A stretch of 64,000 nucleotides of DNA from JAHEJJ01 sp965212205 (GTDB lineage Bacteria; Bacteroidota; Bacteroidia; Flavobacteriales; Flavobacteriaceae): assembly GCA_965212205.1 (NCBI GenBank), contig CBDBUX010000011.1, positions 1,054,001 through 1,118,000 on the forward strand. The letters are read 5' to 3'. The position numbers and the translations under genes were made by a program. This document shows, piece after piece, positions 26,064 through 34,762 of this stretch. How positions within the stretch are numbered: position 1 is the first letter of the stretch; every line of letters begins with the position of its first letter. The notes below the pieces were generated by a model. It saw nothing but the letters and a program-made list of their open reading frames with translations, was not told the DNA's origin and did not search any database.

Positions 26064-26996
26064 ATGAGTTCCCAATTGCACATCACCAACGGGGATAGTT
26101 TCACCGAAAGATTAAAGGAACTAAATCTAAAGGGCGACATTATCACCTGGCGTGAGATGCTCTGCGAAGGGAAAACCGAGACCAACGTAGGTAGCGAGTC
26201 TTTCTGGAAAACCCGATTTGATTATCTTCATAAGCACTACAAGATCAGCAAGGCCTGGTTTGTAGAAAAAACACTTAAGGAATATCGTTCGCTTTGTAAC
26301 CATAAGCAGCAGGATCAGATCATACTCTGGTTCGAATACGATCTGTTTTGTCAGATAAATATGTTGGCCGTACTGAGCTGGCTTAAGACACACCGGCGTT
26401 ATGCTCAGATTTCACTGGTCTGCAGCGGTAACGAAGATGGGACCGATAAAATGTTCGGGCTAAATGATCTATCAGATGATCAATTGATGCGATTATATGA
26501 AAATCGAGTTCATCTTTCACAAAACGATATCGAATATGCCGACTATGTCTGGCAACTCTATTGTAGCGATAATCCTATTCGCCTGGAAAACCTGATCGAT
26601 TTCGAAAATTATCAGTTCCAATATTTATCCGATGCTATAAAAACGCATCTGAAACGCTTCCCAACAATCACAAATGGTCTGAACGAAGTGGAGAATAAGA
26701 TATTAAAGATCAGCCAGGAGGAAAAGCCGAAATCGAAAACCGTACTGCTCGGGAGCATTCTTCAGAACCAGGGCTTTTATGGTTTTGGGGATACACAGTA
26801 TGAAAGAATAATCACCAACCTGAAACCATTGTTCTCGTCTTTTAATCCTGTGAGACTCTCCAAAAAAGGTAAGGAAATCCTCGATGGACAAACGAGTTAT
26901 TATTCCCAAATCAAGGACGAAGAGGCATATTTAGGAGGGGCCTTGAAATACAATTTCCTTTACAATACCGAATCTGAGCGAATACTAAAACTATAG
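26064..26996 (+). CDS. DUF1835 domain protein
   Basis: A 310-residue cytoplasmic protein whose N-terminus (LHITNGDSFTERLKELNLKGDIITWREMLCEG) matches the DUF1835 pattern: an HI-NGDS start and W-R-x-L-C-EG. Members are widespread and often annotated as hypothetical. It is one base upstream of the nucleoside phosphorylase gene, so the three genes from here to 28718 form one transcription unit. Its biochemical role is not known. Confidence 0.82.
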   Translation: MSSQLHITNGDSFTERLKELNLKGDIITWREMLCEGKTETNVGSESFWKTRFDYLHKHYKISKAWFVEKTLKEYRSLCNHKQQDQIILWFEYDLFCQINMLAVLSWLKTHRRYAQISLVCSGNEDGTDKMFGLNDLSDDQLMRLYENRVHLSQNDIEYADYVWQLYCSDNPIRLENLIDFENYQFQYLSDAIKTHLKRFPTITNGLNEVENKILKISQEEKPKSKTVLLGSILQNQGFYGFGDTQYERIITNLKPLFSSFNPVRLSKKGKEILDGQTSYYSQIKDEEAYLGGALKYNFLYNTESERILKL

Positions 26997-26997
26997 T

Positions 26998-27870
26998 ATG
27001 CCAATCGGGCCCTCAGAATTGATCCTTAACGCCGATCAAAGTATTTATCACCTTAATTTACGACCTGAAGATATCGCCGAGACGATCATACTGGTAGGCG
27101 ATCAAAATCGTGTGGAGAAGGTATCCAAATATTTCGATGAAGTGGAGGTTCAAAAGCAAAGAAGGGAGTTTATCACCCATACCGGAGTGCTTAATGGGAA
27201 AAGGATTTCTGCCATATCGACCGGTATCGGCACAGACAATATCGATATCGTTCTCAATGAGATCGACGCACTTTTCAATATCGATTTTGAGACCAGAAAG
27301 ATCAGGCAAGACCCTGTCCAGCTAGATTTTGTCCGTATCGGGACTTCGGGAGCCATTCAACCCGACATTCCTCTGGATTCCTTTGTGATGAGTGAATATG
27401 CGATTGGTTTTGACAATGTCTTGCATTTTTATAAAGGTGAAAACATTCAGCATCCTGATGCACAAATCGCATTTATTGAACATACGGATTGGTCTGTTTA
27501 CAAATCGATCCCATATGTAGTGGCATCGGACCTGGTTCTTGCTGAGAAACTTTCAGGGGATGAGATTATCAGAGGGTTTACAGGAAGTAATGTGGGGTTT
27601 TACGGGCCACAGGGACGTTCATTGCGGCTGGCACTCGAAGACGAAGACCTCAATGCGAAGTTGACGAGCTTTGAATTTCAGGGAAGGCGCATCACTAATC
27701 TGGAAATGGAAACCTCCGCCATTTATGGTCTGGCCACTCTTTTAGGGCATCGGGCACTGTCGATGAACTCAATTCTGGCAAACCGAAGCACCGGGGAATT
27801 CTCAACAGATCCGGCAGGCGCCATCGATAAGTTGATCCGTTATAGTTTAGAAAAACTGACCACCTCTTGA
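26998..27870 (+). CDS. nucleoside phosphorylase (uridine phosphorylase-like)
   Basis: A 290-residue member of the PNP/UDP phosphorylase superfamily. It shows ILVGDQNRVEKVSKYF near the N-terminus (phosphate-binding GD-x-x-R), THTGVLNGKRISAISTGIGTDN and the nucleoside-binding NLEMETSAIYGLATLLGH near residue 235, with the Glu-Met-Glu of the family. It would split nucleosides into base and ribose-1-phosphate. It is tightly packed between DUF1835 and the binding-protein-like gene, which suggests a role in salvage or in handling one particular nucleoside. Confidence 0.9.
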   Translation: MPIGPSELILNADQSIYHLNLRPEDIAETIILVGDQNRVEKVSKYFDEVEVQKQRREFITHTGVLNGKRISAISTGIGTDNIDIVLNEIDALFNIDFETRKIRQDPVQLDFVRIGTSGAIQPDIPLDSFVMSEYAIGFDNVLHFYKGENIQHPDAQIAFIEHTDWSVYKSIPYVVASDLVLAEKLSGDEIIRGFTGSNVGFYGPQGRSLRLALEDEDLNAKLTSFEFQGRRITNLEMETSAIYGLATLLGHRALSMNSILANRSTGEFSTDPAGAIDKLIRYSLEKLTTS

Positions 27871-28718
27871 AAAAAGTTAGAATTGTTGGTGTTCCGGAAC
27901 ATTTCAACCTACCCTGGCTGCTTGCATTGGAGGAAGGGGCTTTTGCTGATCGCGGTATTGATCTGCAATGGACCAATGTACCGGAGGGCAGTGGAAAGAT
28001 GAATCAAATGCTCAGCGATAATAATACCGATCTCGCTATAATACTCACGGAAGGAATCATAAAAGGTATTTCGGCGGGCAATCCAAGCTTAATAGTCCAA
28101 CAATACATAGGATCACCCCTTTTATGGGGGATTCATGTTTCGGCAGCTTCTGCCTTTAAGGATTTAAATGATCTGAAGAAGAAAAGGGCGGCAATTAGCC
28201 GGTTTGGCAGTGGAAGCCATTTGATGTCATATGTATTCGCGGAAAGTATGGGATGGGATACTGAATCACTTGAATTTCAACTTGTTCATACATTGGAAGG
28301 CGCGGTAGAGGCGCTTACTGAGGGTAAGGCAGACTATTTTATGTGGGAACGATTTACTACAAAACCACTGGTAGACAGGGGGATTTTTAGGCGCTTAGAT
28401 GATTGTCCTACCCCATGGCCTTGTTTTGTTATAGCAGTAAGGCGCGAGTTCATCGGGTCGGAACCAACTACACTTCAGCATATTCTCGATGTTATAAATC
28501 TATATACAAGCGAATTCAGGCAGATACCCTCCATAGATCGCACATTGGCAAACCGCTATGATCAAAATTTAGAAGATATACAGGAATGGCTTGGGTTAAC
28601 ACAGTGGAGTCAGACACAAATAGACAACCAAGTTATTGATAGAGTGGTTTTTAAGCTGCATAATCTAAAGTTAATTGACGATAAAATAAACGCTGCCGAT
28701 ATCCTCACCAATCTATAG
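27867..28718 (+). CDS. cytoplasmic periplasmic-binding-protein-like protein (Ca3427 type)
   Basis: A 283-residue protein with the two-lobe PBP2 pattern (VRIVGVPEHFNLPWLLALEEGAF, DLAIILTEGIIKGISAGNPS, AAISRFGSGSHLMSYVFA) but no signal peptide or lipobox, as in the Ca3427-like family. Translation seems to begin at a TTG overlapping the phosphorylase stop (TTGA), so it is coupled to that gene. The fold resembles pyrimidine/sulfonate-binding proteins; ligand unknown. No ABC permease or ATPase accompanies it. Its last 14 bases overlap the convergent ung gene. Confidence 0.8.
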   Translation: MKKVRIVGVPEHFNLPWLLALEEGAFADRGIDLQWTNVPEGSGKMNQMLSDNNTDLAIILTEGIIKGISAGNPSLIVQQYIGSPLLWGIHVSAASAFKDLNDLKKKRAAISRFGSGSHLMSYVFAESMGWDTESLEFQLVHTLEGAVEALTEGKADYFMWERFTTKPLVDRGIFRRLDDCPTPWPCFVIAVRREFIGSEPTTLQHILDVINLYTSEFRQIPSIDRTLANRYDQNLEDIQEWLGLTQWSQTQIDNQVIDRVVFKLHNLKLIDDKINAADILTNL

Positions 28719-29370
28719 GTTCGAGCCTATTTTTAAGGAGAAGTTCGTTGGTTTTACTAAAATGTTTATTCCCAAACCAATATCCCCTGTTGGCGCTTAA
28801 GGGAGAGGGATGACCCGAAGTAAGAATATGGTGTTTTGTGGTATTGATAAGTTTGATTTTCTTCTTTGCATAGCCTCCCCATAGGAGAAATATCAGTCCT
28901 TCTTTGTGGTCAGACAAATTTTGGATTACGCTATCTGTAAAGACTTCCCAGCCTTTTCCCTGATGGCTGCCTGCTTGATTTGCTCTTACGGTCAGGGTTG
29001 CATTTAAAAGTAAAACACCCTGGCTGGCCCAGCGTTCAAGGTTTCCGCTTGTGGGATAAGGTATATTCAGGTCGGTTTCTATCTCTTTAAAAATATTGAT
29101 CAGTGATGGTGGATGAGGGATCCCATCATTGACCGAAAAGCAGAGGCCATTGGCCTGACCAGCTCCATGGTATGGGTCCTGACCAATTATGACGACTTTA
29201 GTTTGGTCGAAAGGAGAATGATCGAAAGCTGCTAATATTTGCTTTCCGGGTGGAAAACAAGAGTATTGTCGATATTCAGACTTTACAAAACGGGTAAGCG
29301 TGCTAAAATAAGGCAATTCGAACTCGCTCTGTAGATGAGACTGCCAACTGGGGTGAATATTTACCTGCAT
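28705..29370 (-). CDS. ung: uracil-DNA glycosylase, family 1
   Basis: A 221-residue UNG. The water-activating loop GQDPYHG and the DNA-intercalation loop HPSPLSANRGYWFG are intact, with LLLNATLTVRANQAGSHQGKGWE between them. It removes uracil from DNA to start base excision repair. It overlaps the preceding convergent gene by 14 bases. Length and motifs are normal. Confidence 0.97.
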   Translation of the reverse strand: MQVNIHPSWQSHLQSEFELPYFSTLTRFVKSEYRQYSCFPPGKQILAAFDHSPFDQTKVVIIGQDPYHGAGQANGLCFSVNDGIPHPPSLINIFKEIETDLNIPYPTSGNLERWASQGVLLLNATLTVRANQAGSHQGKGWEVFTDSVIQNLSDHKEGLIFLLWGGYAKKKIKLINTTKHHILTSGHPSPLSANRGYWFGNKHFSKTNELLLKNRLEPIDW

Positions 29371-29494
29371 ATTCGATACTCAATTAAACAGCAAAAGTAA
29401 AACAATTCGGCTTGTAGTGGGGACTGCTGTTGTTTCTAAGTATTCGTGTGTAAACTAAGGGATAACATTTCGGAAGGAACTCTACTCTGCCGTT

Positions 29495-30571
29495 TTATTG
29501 AAGAAATTGGTCTTCGAGTTGCTGCTGAGTTTTAATTCGGTCGTTTAGCGCGAGCACATATTGCTTTGTCATTTTTGAGTCGTAGAATTCATTGGATTTC
29601 GTAGCCAGTTCAAGAGCGGATATGAGATCGCCGTGCACTTCATTGATCACAGCCATATTGTAGTAAGCACGACTCCTGACTTTGGGTTTTGTATGAGCCA
29701 TATCTAATTTCCATAAAGCGGCTGCGGCCTGCCAGTCTTCTGCCTCAGCCATTACATTTGCCTTTTGCAGGTTATCAGACCCTTTGGCGTAGTACGGACG
29801 AGATATTGTTTGCTTGTGGGGTTGTAGCCTCGAACCAAAATTGGTTCCTGTTTTGGCACTGAACGAGAGCACAGAATCACGCCTGTCCTCTATGGCCTGA
29901 AAGGCTTGTATCGGATCTTCTCCTTTAGCCTTGCTTACCAGTTGATTTTTCAGGGTAATTTCATCGAGTATGCGTTGATTGAAAGGATCGTAAATGCGCC
30001 ACCCATTCTCGATCAAAGTTTCAAGGGTGATCTCATGGCCCCGCGTTTGGATACGTTCCCGCAGCAGGTTGCGCTTTTCCATTTTGGTCTTTTTGAGCGA
30101 TATTTTGGTGTCGGTCTCATGAAACGCCAAGGCAAAAAGCGCGTCAACTTCATACTTTTTACAGATCTCCTCCATATGTTCCCAGGGGATGTTGCCATTG
30201 ATATGCTGATCTGTTAACTGTAAATTGCTTTCCTGTTGAAGTACCAGGATCGAATCGAACCTTGAGTCGTGTATGAGTTCATTGAAAAGACCCTTGAGGG
30301 CGGCATTTTTGGCAGCCTCAGATATGTCTTTATCGGAATACCGCACCCATGCCTCCAGTTCACCACTTTCCTGATCAAGCTCTCGTGTTATACTTTCATT
30401 GATTATCCCTATGCGTCTTATTCCAGTGGAAAGATCCACTTTTGCGGGTTCTATGGTCTGGACTGCCACCTGATGGGTGACACCGCAAGACGATATTAAG
30501 AGTACCATAGCTATCCCTAAGATGAACTTACATAGAAATAATATCGGGTTAAAGTGTAGATAATCTTTCAT
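29495..30571 (-). CDS. DUF6340 family lipoprotein (copy 2)
   Basis: A 358-residue protein with a lipoprotein signal (MVLLISSCGVTH, Cys near residue 29). The body has IGIINES near residue 53, WEHMEEICKKYEVDALFALAFHETDTKIS near 130-158 and GWRIYDP, then helical TPR-like repeats at the end (WQAAAALWKLDMAHTKPKVRSRAYYNMAVINEVHGDL). It is clearly paralogous to the gene just upstream, which has the same landmarks in the same order. DUF6340 is a Bacteroidetes family of unknown function; an envelope location is likely. Confidence 0.85.
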   Translation of the reverse strand: MKDYLHFNPILFLCKFILGIAMVLLISSCGVTHQVAVQTIEPAKVDLSTGIRRIGIINESITRELDQESGELEAWVRYSDKDISEAAKNAALKGLFNELIHDSRFDSILVLQQESNLQLTDQHINGNIPWEHMEEICKKYEVDALFALAFHETDTKISLKKTKMEKRNLLRERIQTRGHEITLETLIENGWRIYDPFNQRILDEITLKNQLVSKAKGEDPIQAFQAIEDRRDSVLSFSAKTGTNFGSRLQPHKQTISRPYYAKGSDNLQKANVMAEAEDWQAAAALWKLDMAHTKPKVRSRAYYNMAVINEVHGDLISALELATKSNEFYDSKMTKQYVLALNDRIKTQQQLEDQFLQ

Positions 30572-30596
30572 TGCAAAAGGTGCTAATGGGAATGAA

Positions 30597-31643
30597 TTAT
30601 CGGGTCATTTGCCTTTCCAAAAGGGCGATTTGTGAGCTTCGGTATTTTAGAGCATTCAGATACCTCAGGGCCGGTTTGTTATTATAATCAGAATATGCTT
30701 TTGAGGCCCAATCGATCGCCGCCTCCAGATTACCATTGATCTCATTGATTATCGCCATATTGTAATATGCCCGGCCGGCAATCTTAGGGTCAGTATTATT
30801 CAGCTCCTGCTCCCATAGCGCGGCAGCACCTTCCCAATCGCCCGTTTGAGCGCGTCGTTTGGCAACAACAAACTTATGTGAGCCTCTGACATAGTATTCC
30901 CTGGAAATACGACGATAAGAAGGCTGTAACCTTCTGGCATAGTTGCCACCCATATTAGAGCTATATTGAATTACCGCTTCCTTCCTTCCTGCAATGGCTT
31001 CATAAGCCTTGATGGGGTTAATTCCTTTGCCCACGGAGACCAATTGCTCATTGCACAAGAGCTCGTCGGCAATATTTCCAAATTTTGGATCGTAAATTCG
31101 CCAGCCATTTTTAACCAAGGTACGAAGGGTGAGTTCGTGAGCCGGCACTGCCACTTTTATTCCAAGATCGTTCGGCAGCTGCATGGAGGTAGCCCGATAA
31201 TCGATTTTAGTTTCCGTATCGTAAAAAGCTAAAGAGAAGATGGCATCAACTTCATTTTCTTCACAAAGTTTATCGATCATTTCCCAGGAAAGATTTGCGG
31301 GCCATATGCCAAGTCCTTTGTTAATTTCATTTGAAGGTGCAAGTATTTTTACCTCCTCATAATTGCCCTGTTGCAACAGCGAATTTTTGAGTGCCCTCAA
31401 GGCGGCCTCGGAGCCATGTTGATCTAGTTGAAGGCCTTCAACCGAAAGGATCTTATCTATTTGATCTGCTTTTTGGTTACCTTCCGATGGAGTACTCCTA
31501 TTGATTATACCGATTGTTTTTATCTCGGGAGATATTTCTACCACTGCGGGTTCGTTCACCCCCATGGTGAGATTGTTGGTAGCACTACAGCCAAACAAGA
31601 GGTAGCACAAGGCCAAGAAAGCCGTTAGGTTAAGTCGTTTCAT
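30597..31643 (-). CDS. DUF6340 family lipoprotein (copy 1)
   Basis: A 348-residue lipoprotein beginning MKRLNLTAFLALCYLLFGCSAT (Cys near residue 19); eight in-frame codons upstream are probably not used. Landmarks match the neighbouring paralogue: IGIINRST, WEMIDKLCEENEVDAIFSLAFYDTETKID, LVKNGWRIYDP, RRLQPSYRRISREYYVRGS and a C-terminal WEGAAALWEQELNNTDPKIAGRAYYNMAIINEINGNLEAA helical region. The two genes are 25 bases apart and probably arose by tandem duplication, then diverged well below identity. Function unknown. Confidence 0.85.
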   Translation of the reverse strand: MKRLNLTAFLALCYLLFGCSATNNLTMGVNEPAVVEISPEIKTIGIINRSTPSEGNQKADQIDKILSVEGLQLDQHGSEAALRALKNSLLQQGNYEEVKILAPSNEINKGLGIWPANLSWEMIDKLCEENEVDAIFSLAFYDTETKIDYRATSMQLPNDLGIKVAVPAHELTLRTLVKNGWRIYDPKFGNIADELLCNEQLVSVGKGINPIKAYEAIAGRKEAVIQYSSNMGGNYARRLQPSYRRISREYYVRGSHKFVVAKRRAQTGDWEGAAALWEQELNNTDPKIAGRAYYNMAIINEINGNLEAAIDWASKAYSDYNNKPALRYLNALKYRSSQIALLERQMTR

Positions 31644-31814
31644 TGGTATTAATTTGGTAAATGCCATCTCCTTAATTTATTGGGTAATAAAGGAGAATAA
31701 CTATTAAACTTTCGAATAGGGCATTTTATTGTCTATCGATTGAAAATCAATTGATTATTAATTGTGATTTAAATTTGATTCTGCTATGTCATTTTCTGTG
31801 CAGGCCCGATTCTT

Positions 31815-31822
31815 TACCTTTG
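31815..31822 (+). promoter_or_regulatory. -7 box before mutS2-like gene
   Basis: TACCTTTG matches TAnnTTTG and lies 19 bases before the ATG at 31842. A T-rich TTTTC stretch at 31792-31796 is at the right distance for a weak -33 element. Confidence 0.5.
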
Positions 31823-31841
31823 CCTTTTTCAGCTTTGAATA

Positions 31842-34010
31842 ATGAGCAGTATAATTAGGAAAACATTAATAGATCTCGAATTTCCATCGGTACTGGAGCA
31901 AATCGCTTCCCGATGCAATACTATAAAAGGAAAAGAAGCTTCGCTGAAGATTGCCCCACTGAAGTCTGAAGATGCAATAATGCGCAGTCTCGGTGTCACC
32001 TCGGAGTATGTCTCCTCATTCAGCAATGAAAATCGGATTCCTAATCATGGATTCGAACCGATTGATGAAGAACTCCAACTTTTGAAAATCGAAAATACCG
32101 TATTGGAACCGGAAAGCTTTAAAAAAGTGGTTCATATAGTAAATACGGCAGTCACTCATAAAAGATTCCGTAAAAAGTTTAAAGAGTACTATCCACTGCT
32201 GTTTGAGGAGACCGACCAGCTGGAAGAAAATAAAGAAATCCCCAAATGGGTGGGCGAAGTTATAGATCGGTTCGGTGAAATAAGAGATGATGCTTCCAAA
32301 GAATTGAGTCAGATACGGCATCAGATCAAGGAAACCCGTGCCAAAATCAATCAGAGTTTTGGAAGTGCCATTCAACGATACCAGGGTTTAGATTTTTTAG
32401 ATGAGATCAAGGAATCCATTGTAGAGAACAGGCGCGTATTGGCGGTGAAAGCTATGTACAGACGCAAGGTGAAGGGTTCGGTCCTTGGGTCATCTAAAAC
32501 CGGCAGCATCGTCTTTATAGAGCCAGAAATCGTAATTCAGTATAGCAGGAAATTGACCCATCTTGAGTATGATGAAACCGAGGAGATACAAAGAGTTTTA
32601 AAGGCACTTACAGACCTTTTAAGACCATATGCCGGTCTGCTTGAGAAATATCAATCCTTCTTGGTTAGCACAGACATAACTGCAGCTAAGGCCAAATATG
32701 CTCGTGATATAAATGCTTTGCTGCCTGAAATAAACAAAAAACAGCATTTATTCCTGCGTGATGCCTATCATCCACTGCTCTATCTAAACAATAAGCTACA
32801 GGGAGAAAAAACATGGCCTCAAACCATAAATCTGCATCCGGAAAATCGGATAATTGTTATTTCGGGGCCTAATGCGGGAGGCAAAAGTATTACCCTAAAG
32901 ACTATTGGGCTACTTCAGCTAATGCTTCAAAGCGGGATGTTAATTCCGGTACATGAGCGCAGCAATGTTTGTTTTTTCAACCGGATCCTTACCGATATCG
33001 GGGATAATCAATCTATTGAGAACCATCTGAGCACCTATAGTTACCGACTTAAAAACATGAATGGTTTTCTGAAAAAGTGCAATAATCGCACTCTATTTCT
33101 AATAGATGAATTCGGTACAGGTAGTGACCCTGAGCTGGGTGGCGCACTTGCAGAGATTTTTCTGGAGGTATTTTATGAGAGAGGTTCTTTTGGAGTGATC
33201 ACCACCCATTATGCAAATTTGAAATTACTGGCCGATGAACTGCCCTATGCCACCAATGCCAATATGCTTTTCGATTCACGCACCCTTCAACCGCGCTTTC
33301 AATTAGAAACCGGGCAGGCCGGTAGTTCCTTCACTTTTGAAGTGGCGCAACAAAATGGGATTCCGTATGGCTTGATCAACCGGGCGAGAAAAAAGATTGA
33401 ACGTGGTAAAATACGCTTCGATGCGACAATTGCTAAAATGCAGAAAGAGCGCAACAAGATGGCGAAAACAGGTTCGAGATTACAAGAAGAAGAATCAAGA
33501 GCCAGAGAGGAAGCTGATAGACTCGAAAAGGTGAATTCCAAAATGAAGGTAAAGTTGGAAAAATATCAAGTGCTTTACGATCACAATCAACGGATGATAC
33601 GCCTTGGAAACAAGGTAAATTCAGTGGCGGAGAAGTATTTTGGAGATAAGAAAAAGCGGGTTCTGGTTTCCGAATTATTGAGGATAGTGGAGACTGAAAA
33701 CAGCAAGCGGAAAAAGAAAAGTCGCATGGAAATCAAGGCTGAGAAGGAAGATCAGCACAAGGTTGAACAAGAGCTCCAACAAGAGATCAAAACGATCCGC
33801 AAAAAGAAAAAAATCGAGAACGCGAGAGCAGCCAAGGCCGAGAAGAAAAAGCCTTTGCCTGTATTCAAAATTGGAGATCAGGTACGGCTCATAGATGGCA
33901 AAGCTGTGGGTAGTATTGATAGTCTTGAAAAGAATAAGGCGGTGGTAAATTATGGGATGTTTACCACAAATGTTAGTGTTGATCAACTGGAGTTGGTAGC
34001 ATCAAAATGA
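31842..34010 (+). CDS. MutS2-like DNA ATPase lacking the Smr domain
   Basis: A 722-residue MutS2/MutS-V family protein. The Walker A is GPNAGGKS with K348, followed by the Walker B/ABC signature region LFLIDEFGTGSDPELGGALAEIF and the TTHYANLK switch. A Lys/Glu-rich coiled coil covers about 510-660 (ERGKIRFDATIAKMQKERNK and following) and a small KOW-like end (FKIGDQVRLIDGKAVGSI) closes it. Full-length MutS2 carries a C-terminal Smr endonuclease domain; none is visible here. The protein could act on branched DNA or on stalled ribosomes, as proposed for other MutS2 members. Confidence 0.92.
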   Translation: MSSIIRKTLIDLEFPSVLEQIASRCNTIKGKEASLKIAPLKSEDAIMRSLGVTSEYVSSFSNENRIPNHGFEPIDEELQLLKIENTVLEPESFKKVVHIVNTAVTHKRFRKKFKEYYPLLFEETDQLEENKEIPKWVGEVIDRFGEIRDDASKELSQIRHQIKETRAKINQSFGSAIQRYQGLDFLDEIKESIVENRRVLAVKAMYRRKVKGSVLGSSKTGSIVFIEPEIVIQYSRKLTHLEYDETEEIQRVLKALTDLLRPYAGLLEKYQSFLVSTDITAAKAKYARDINALLPEINKKQHLFLRDAYHPLLYLNNKLQGEKTWPQTINLHPENRIIVISGPNAGGKSITLKTIGLLQLMLQSGMLIPVHERSNVCFFNRILTDIGDNQSIENHLSTYSYRLKNMNGFLKKCNNRTLFLIDEFGTGSDPELGGALAEIFLEVFYERGSFGVITTHYANLKLLADELPYATNANMLFDSRTLQPRFQLETGQAGSSFTFEVAQQNGIPYGLINRARKKIERGKIRFDATIAKMQKERNKMAKTGSRLQEEESRAREEADRLEKVNSKMKVKLEKYQVLYDHNQRMIRLGNKVNSVAEKYFGDKKKRVLVSELLRIVETENSKRKKKSRMEIKAEKEDQHKVEQELQQEIKTIRKKKKIENARAAKAEKKKPLPVFKIGDQVRLIDGKAVGSIDSLEKNKAVVNYGMFTTNVSVDQLELVASK

Positions 34011-34271
34011 TGCGAAAGTGTTATTCTAATAGCATATGCTGATTGTATATGATTAGTAATGAGGTAGTATGAGACTATAAGAAAAGGAGGTTTACACATC
34101 AAGCCTGGAATTTTATCATTTCGGGGCTAACGCCTCCTCCCCGCAGAATCAAATTAATCTTTTTGGCTGTATTATCCTTGCATATTTCGCTAAAACAAGG
34201 CCAGGATTCTTCTTGATACTGCCCAATGTCATTTTAAGGGATATTCTAAAACTCCGTTGTATTTTTACACC

Positions 34272-34682
34272 GTGGAATTTCCTGAAAACAAAAAGATTGT
34301 GCTTTTCGATGGAGTATGCAACCTGTGCAATGCCTCAGTACTATATATCATTCGAAGAGATCGTAATGATCTGTACCGATTTGCTGCACTTCAAAGTGCG
34401 CAAGGAATGAAATTCTTGAAAGAACGGGGCATCGAACGAGTTGAAACGGATAGCATCATTTTGTATGAACCTAAAATGGCCTATTATACACGATCTACTG
34501 CAGCACTAAAAATCGGGAAATCTTTTGGGGGTTTATGGATATTATTGGCCCTGTTTGAATGGATTCCAGAACCCATACGGGACTTCTTCTATAATTTGAT
34601 TGCCAGAAACCGATATCGCTGGTTTGGCAGGAAAGAACACTGTATGATACCCTCACCTGAGCTTCAATCAAAGTTTCTTTAA
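34272..34682 (+). CDS. DCC family thiol-disulfide oxidoreductase (DUF393)
   Basis: A 136-residue protein with the family's N-terminal D-x-x-C-x-x-C pattern, here FDGVCNLCNASV, and the typical RFAALQSAQG, STAALKIGKSFGG and YNLIARNRYRWFG segments. The GTG at 34272 is preferred; the in-frame TTG at 34257 overlaps a TATTTTTA stretch that may be the promoter -7 box. These proteins are thioredoxin-fold like, presumably redox active, with unknown partners. The 246-base gap before it holds nothing clear. Confidence 0.87.
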   Translation: MEFPENKKIVLFDGVCNLCNASVLYIIRRDRNDLYRFAALQSAQGMKFLKERGIERVETDSIILYEPKMAYYTRSTAALKIGKSFGGLWILLALFEWIPEPIRDFFYNLIARNRYRWFGRKEHCMIPSPELQSKFL

Positions 34683-34762
34683 ATTCAATAATCCTGTTAG
34701 TTCAGAATGACGCGAACCGCCGGCAATTTGATTTTAAAAACCAAGCTGCGAAATCGAAGGTT

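Noticed and set aside
28713..28733. Hairpin ATAGG...CCTAT followed by TTTT between convergent genes.
   Set aside because: It lies in the last codons of ung and has only five or six base pairs, too weak to call a terminator.
34110..34150. Short CGGGG/CCCCG stem in the gap before the DCC gene.
   Set aside because: Stem of five bases, no T tract and no partner structure; could be chance.
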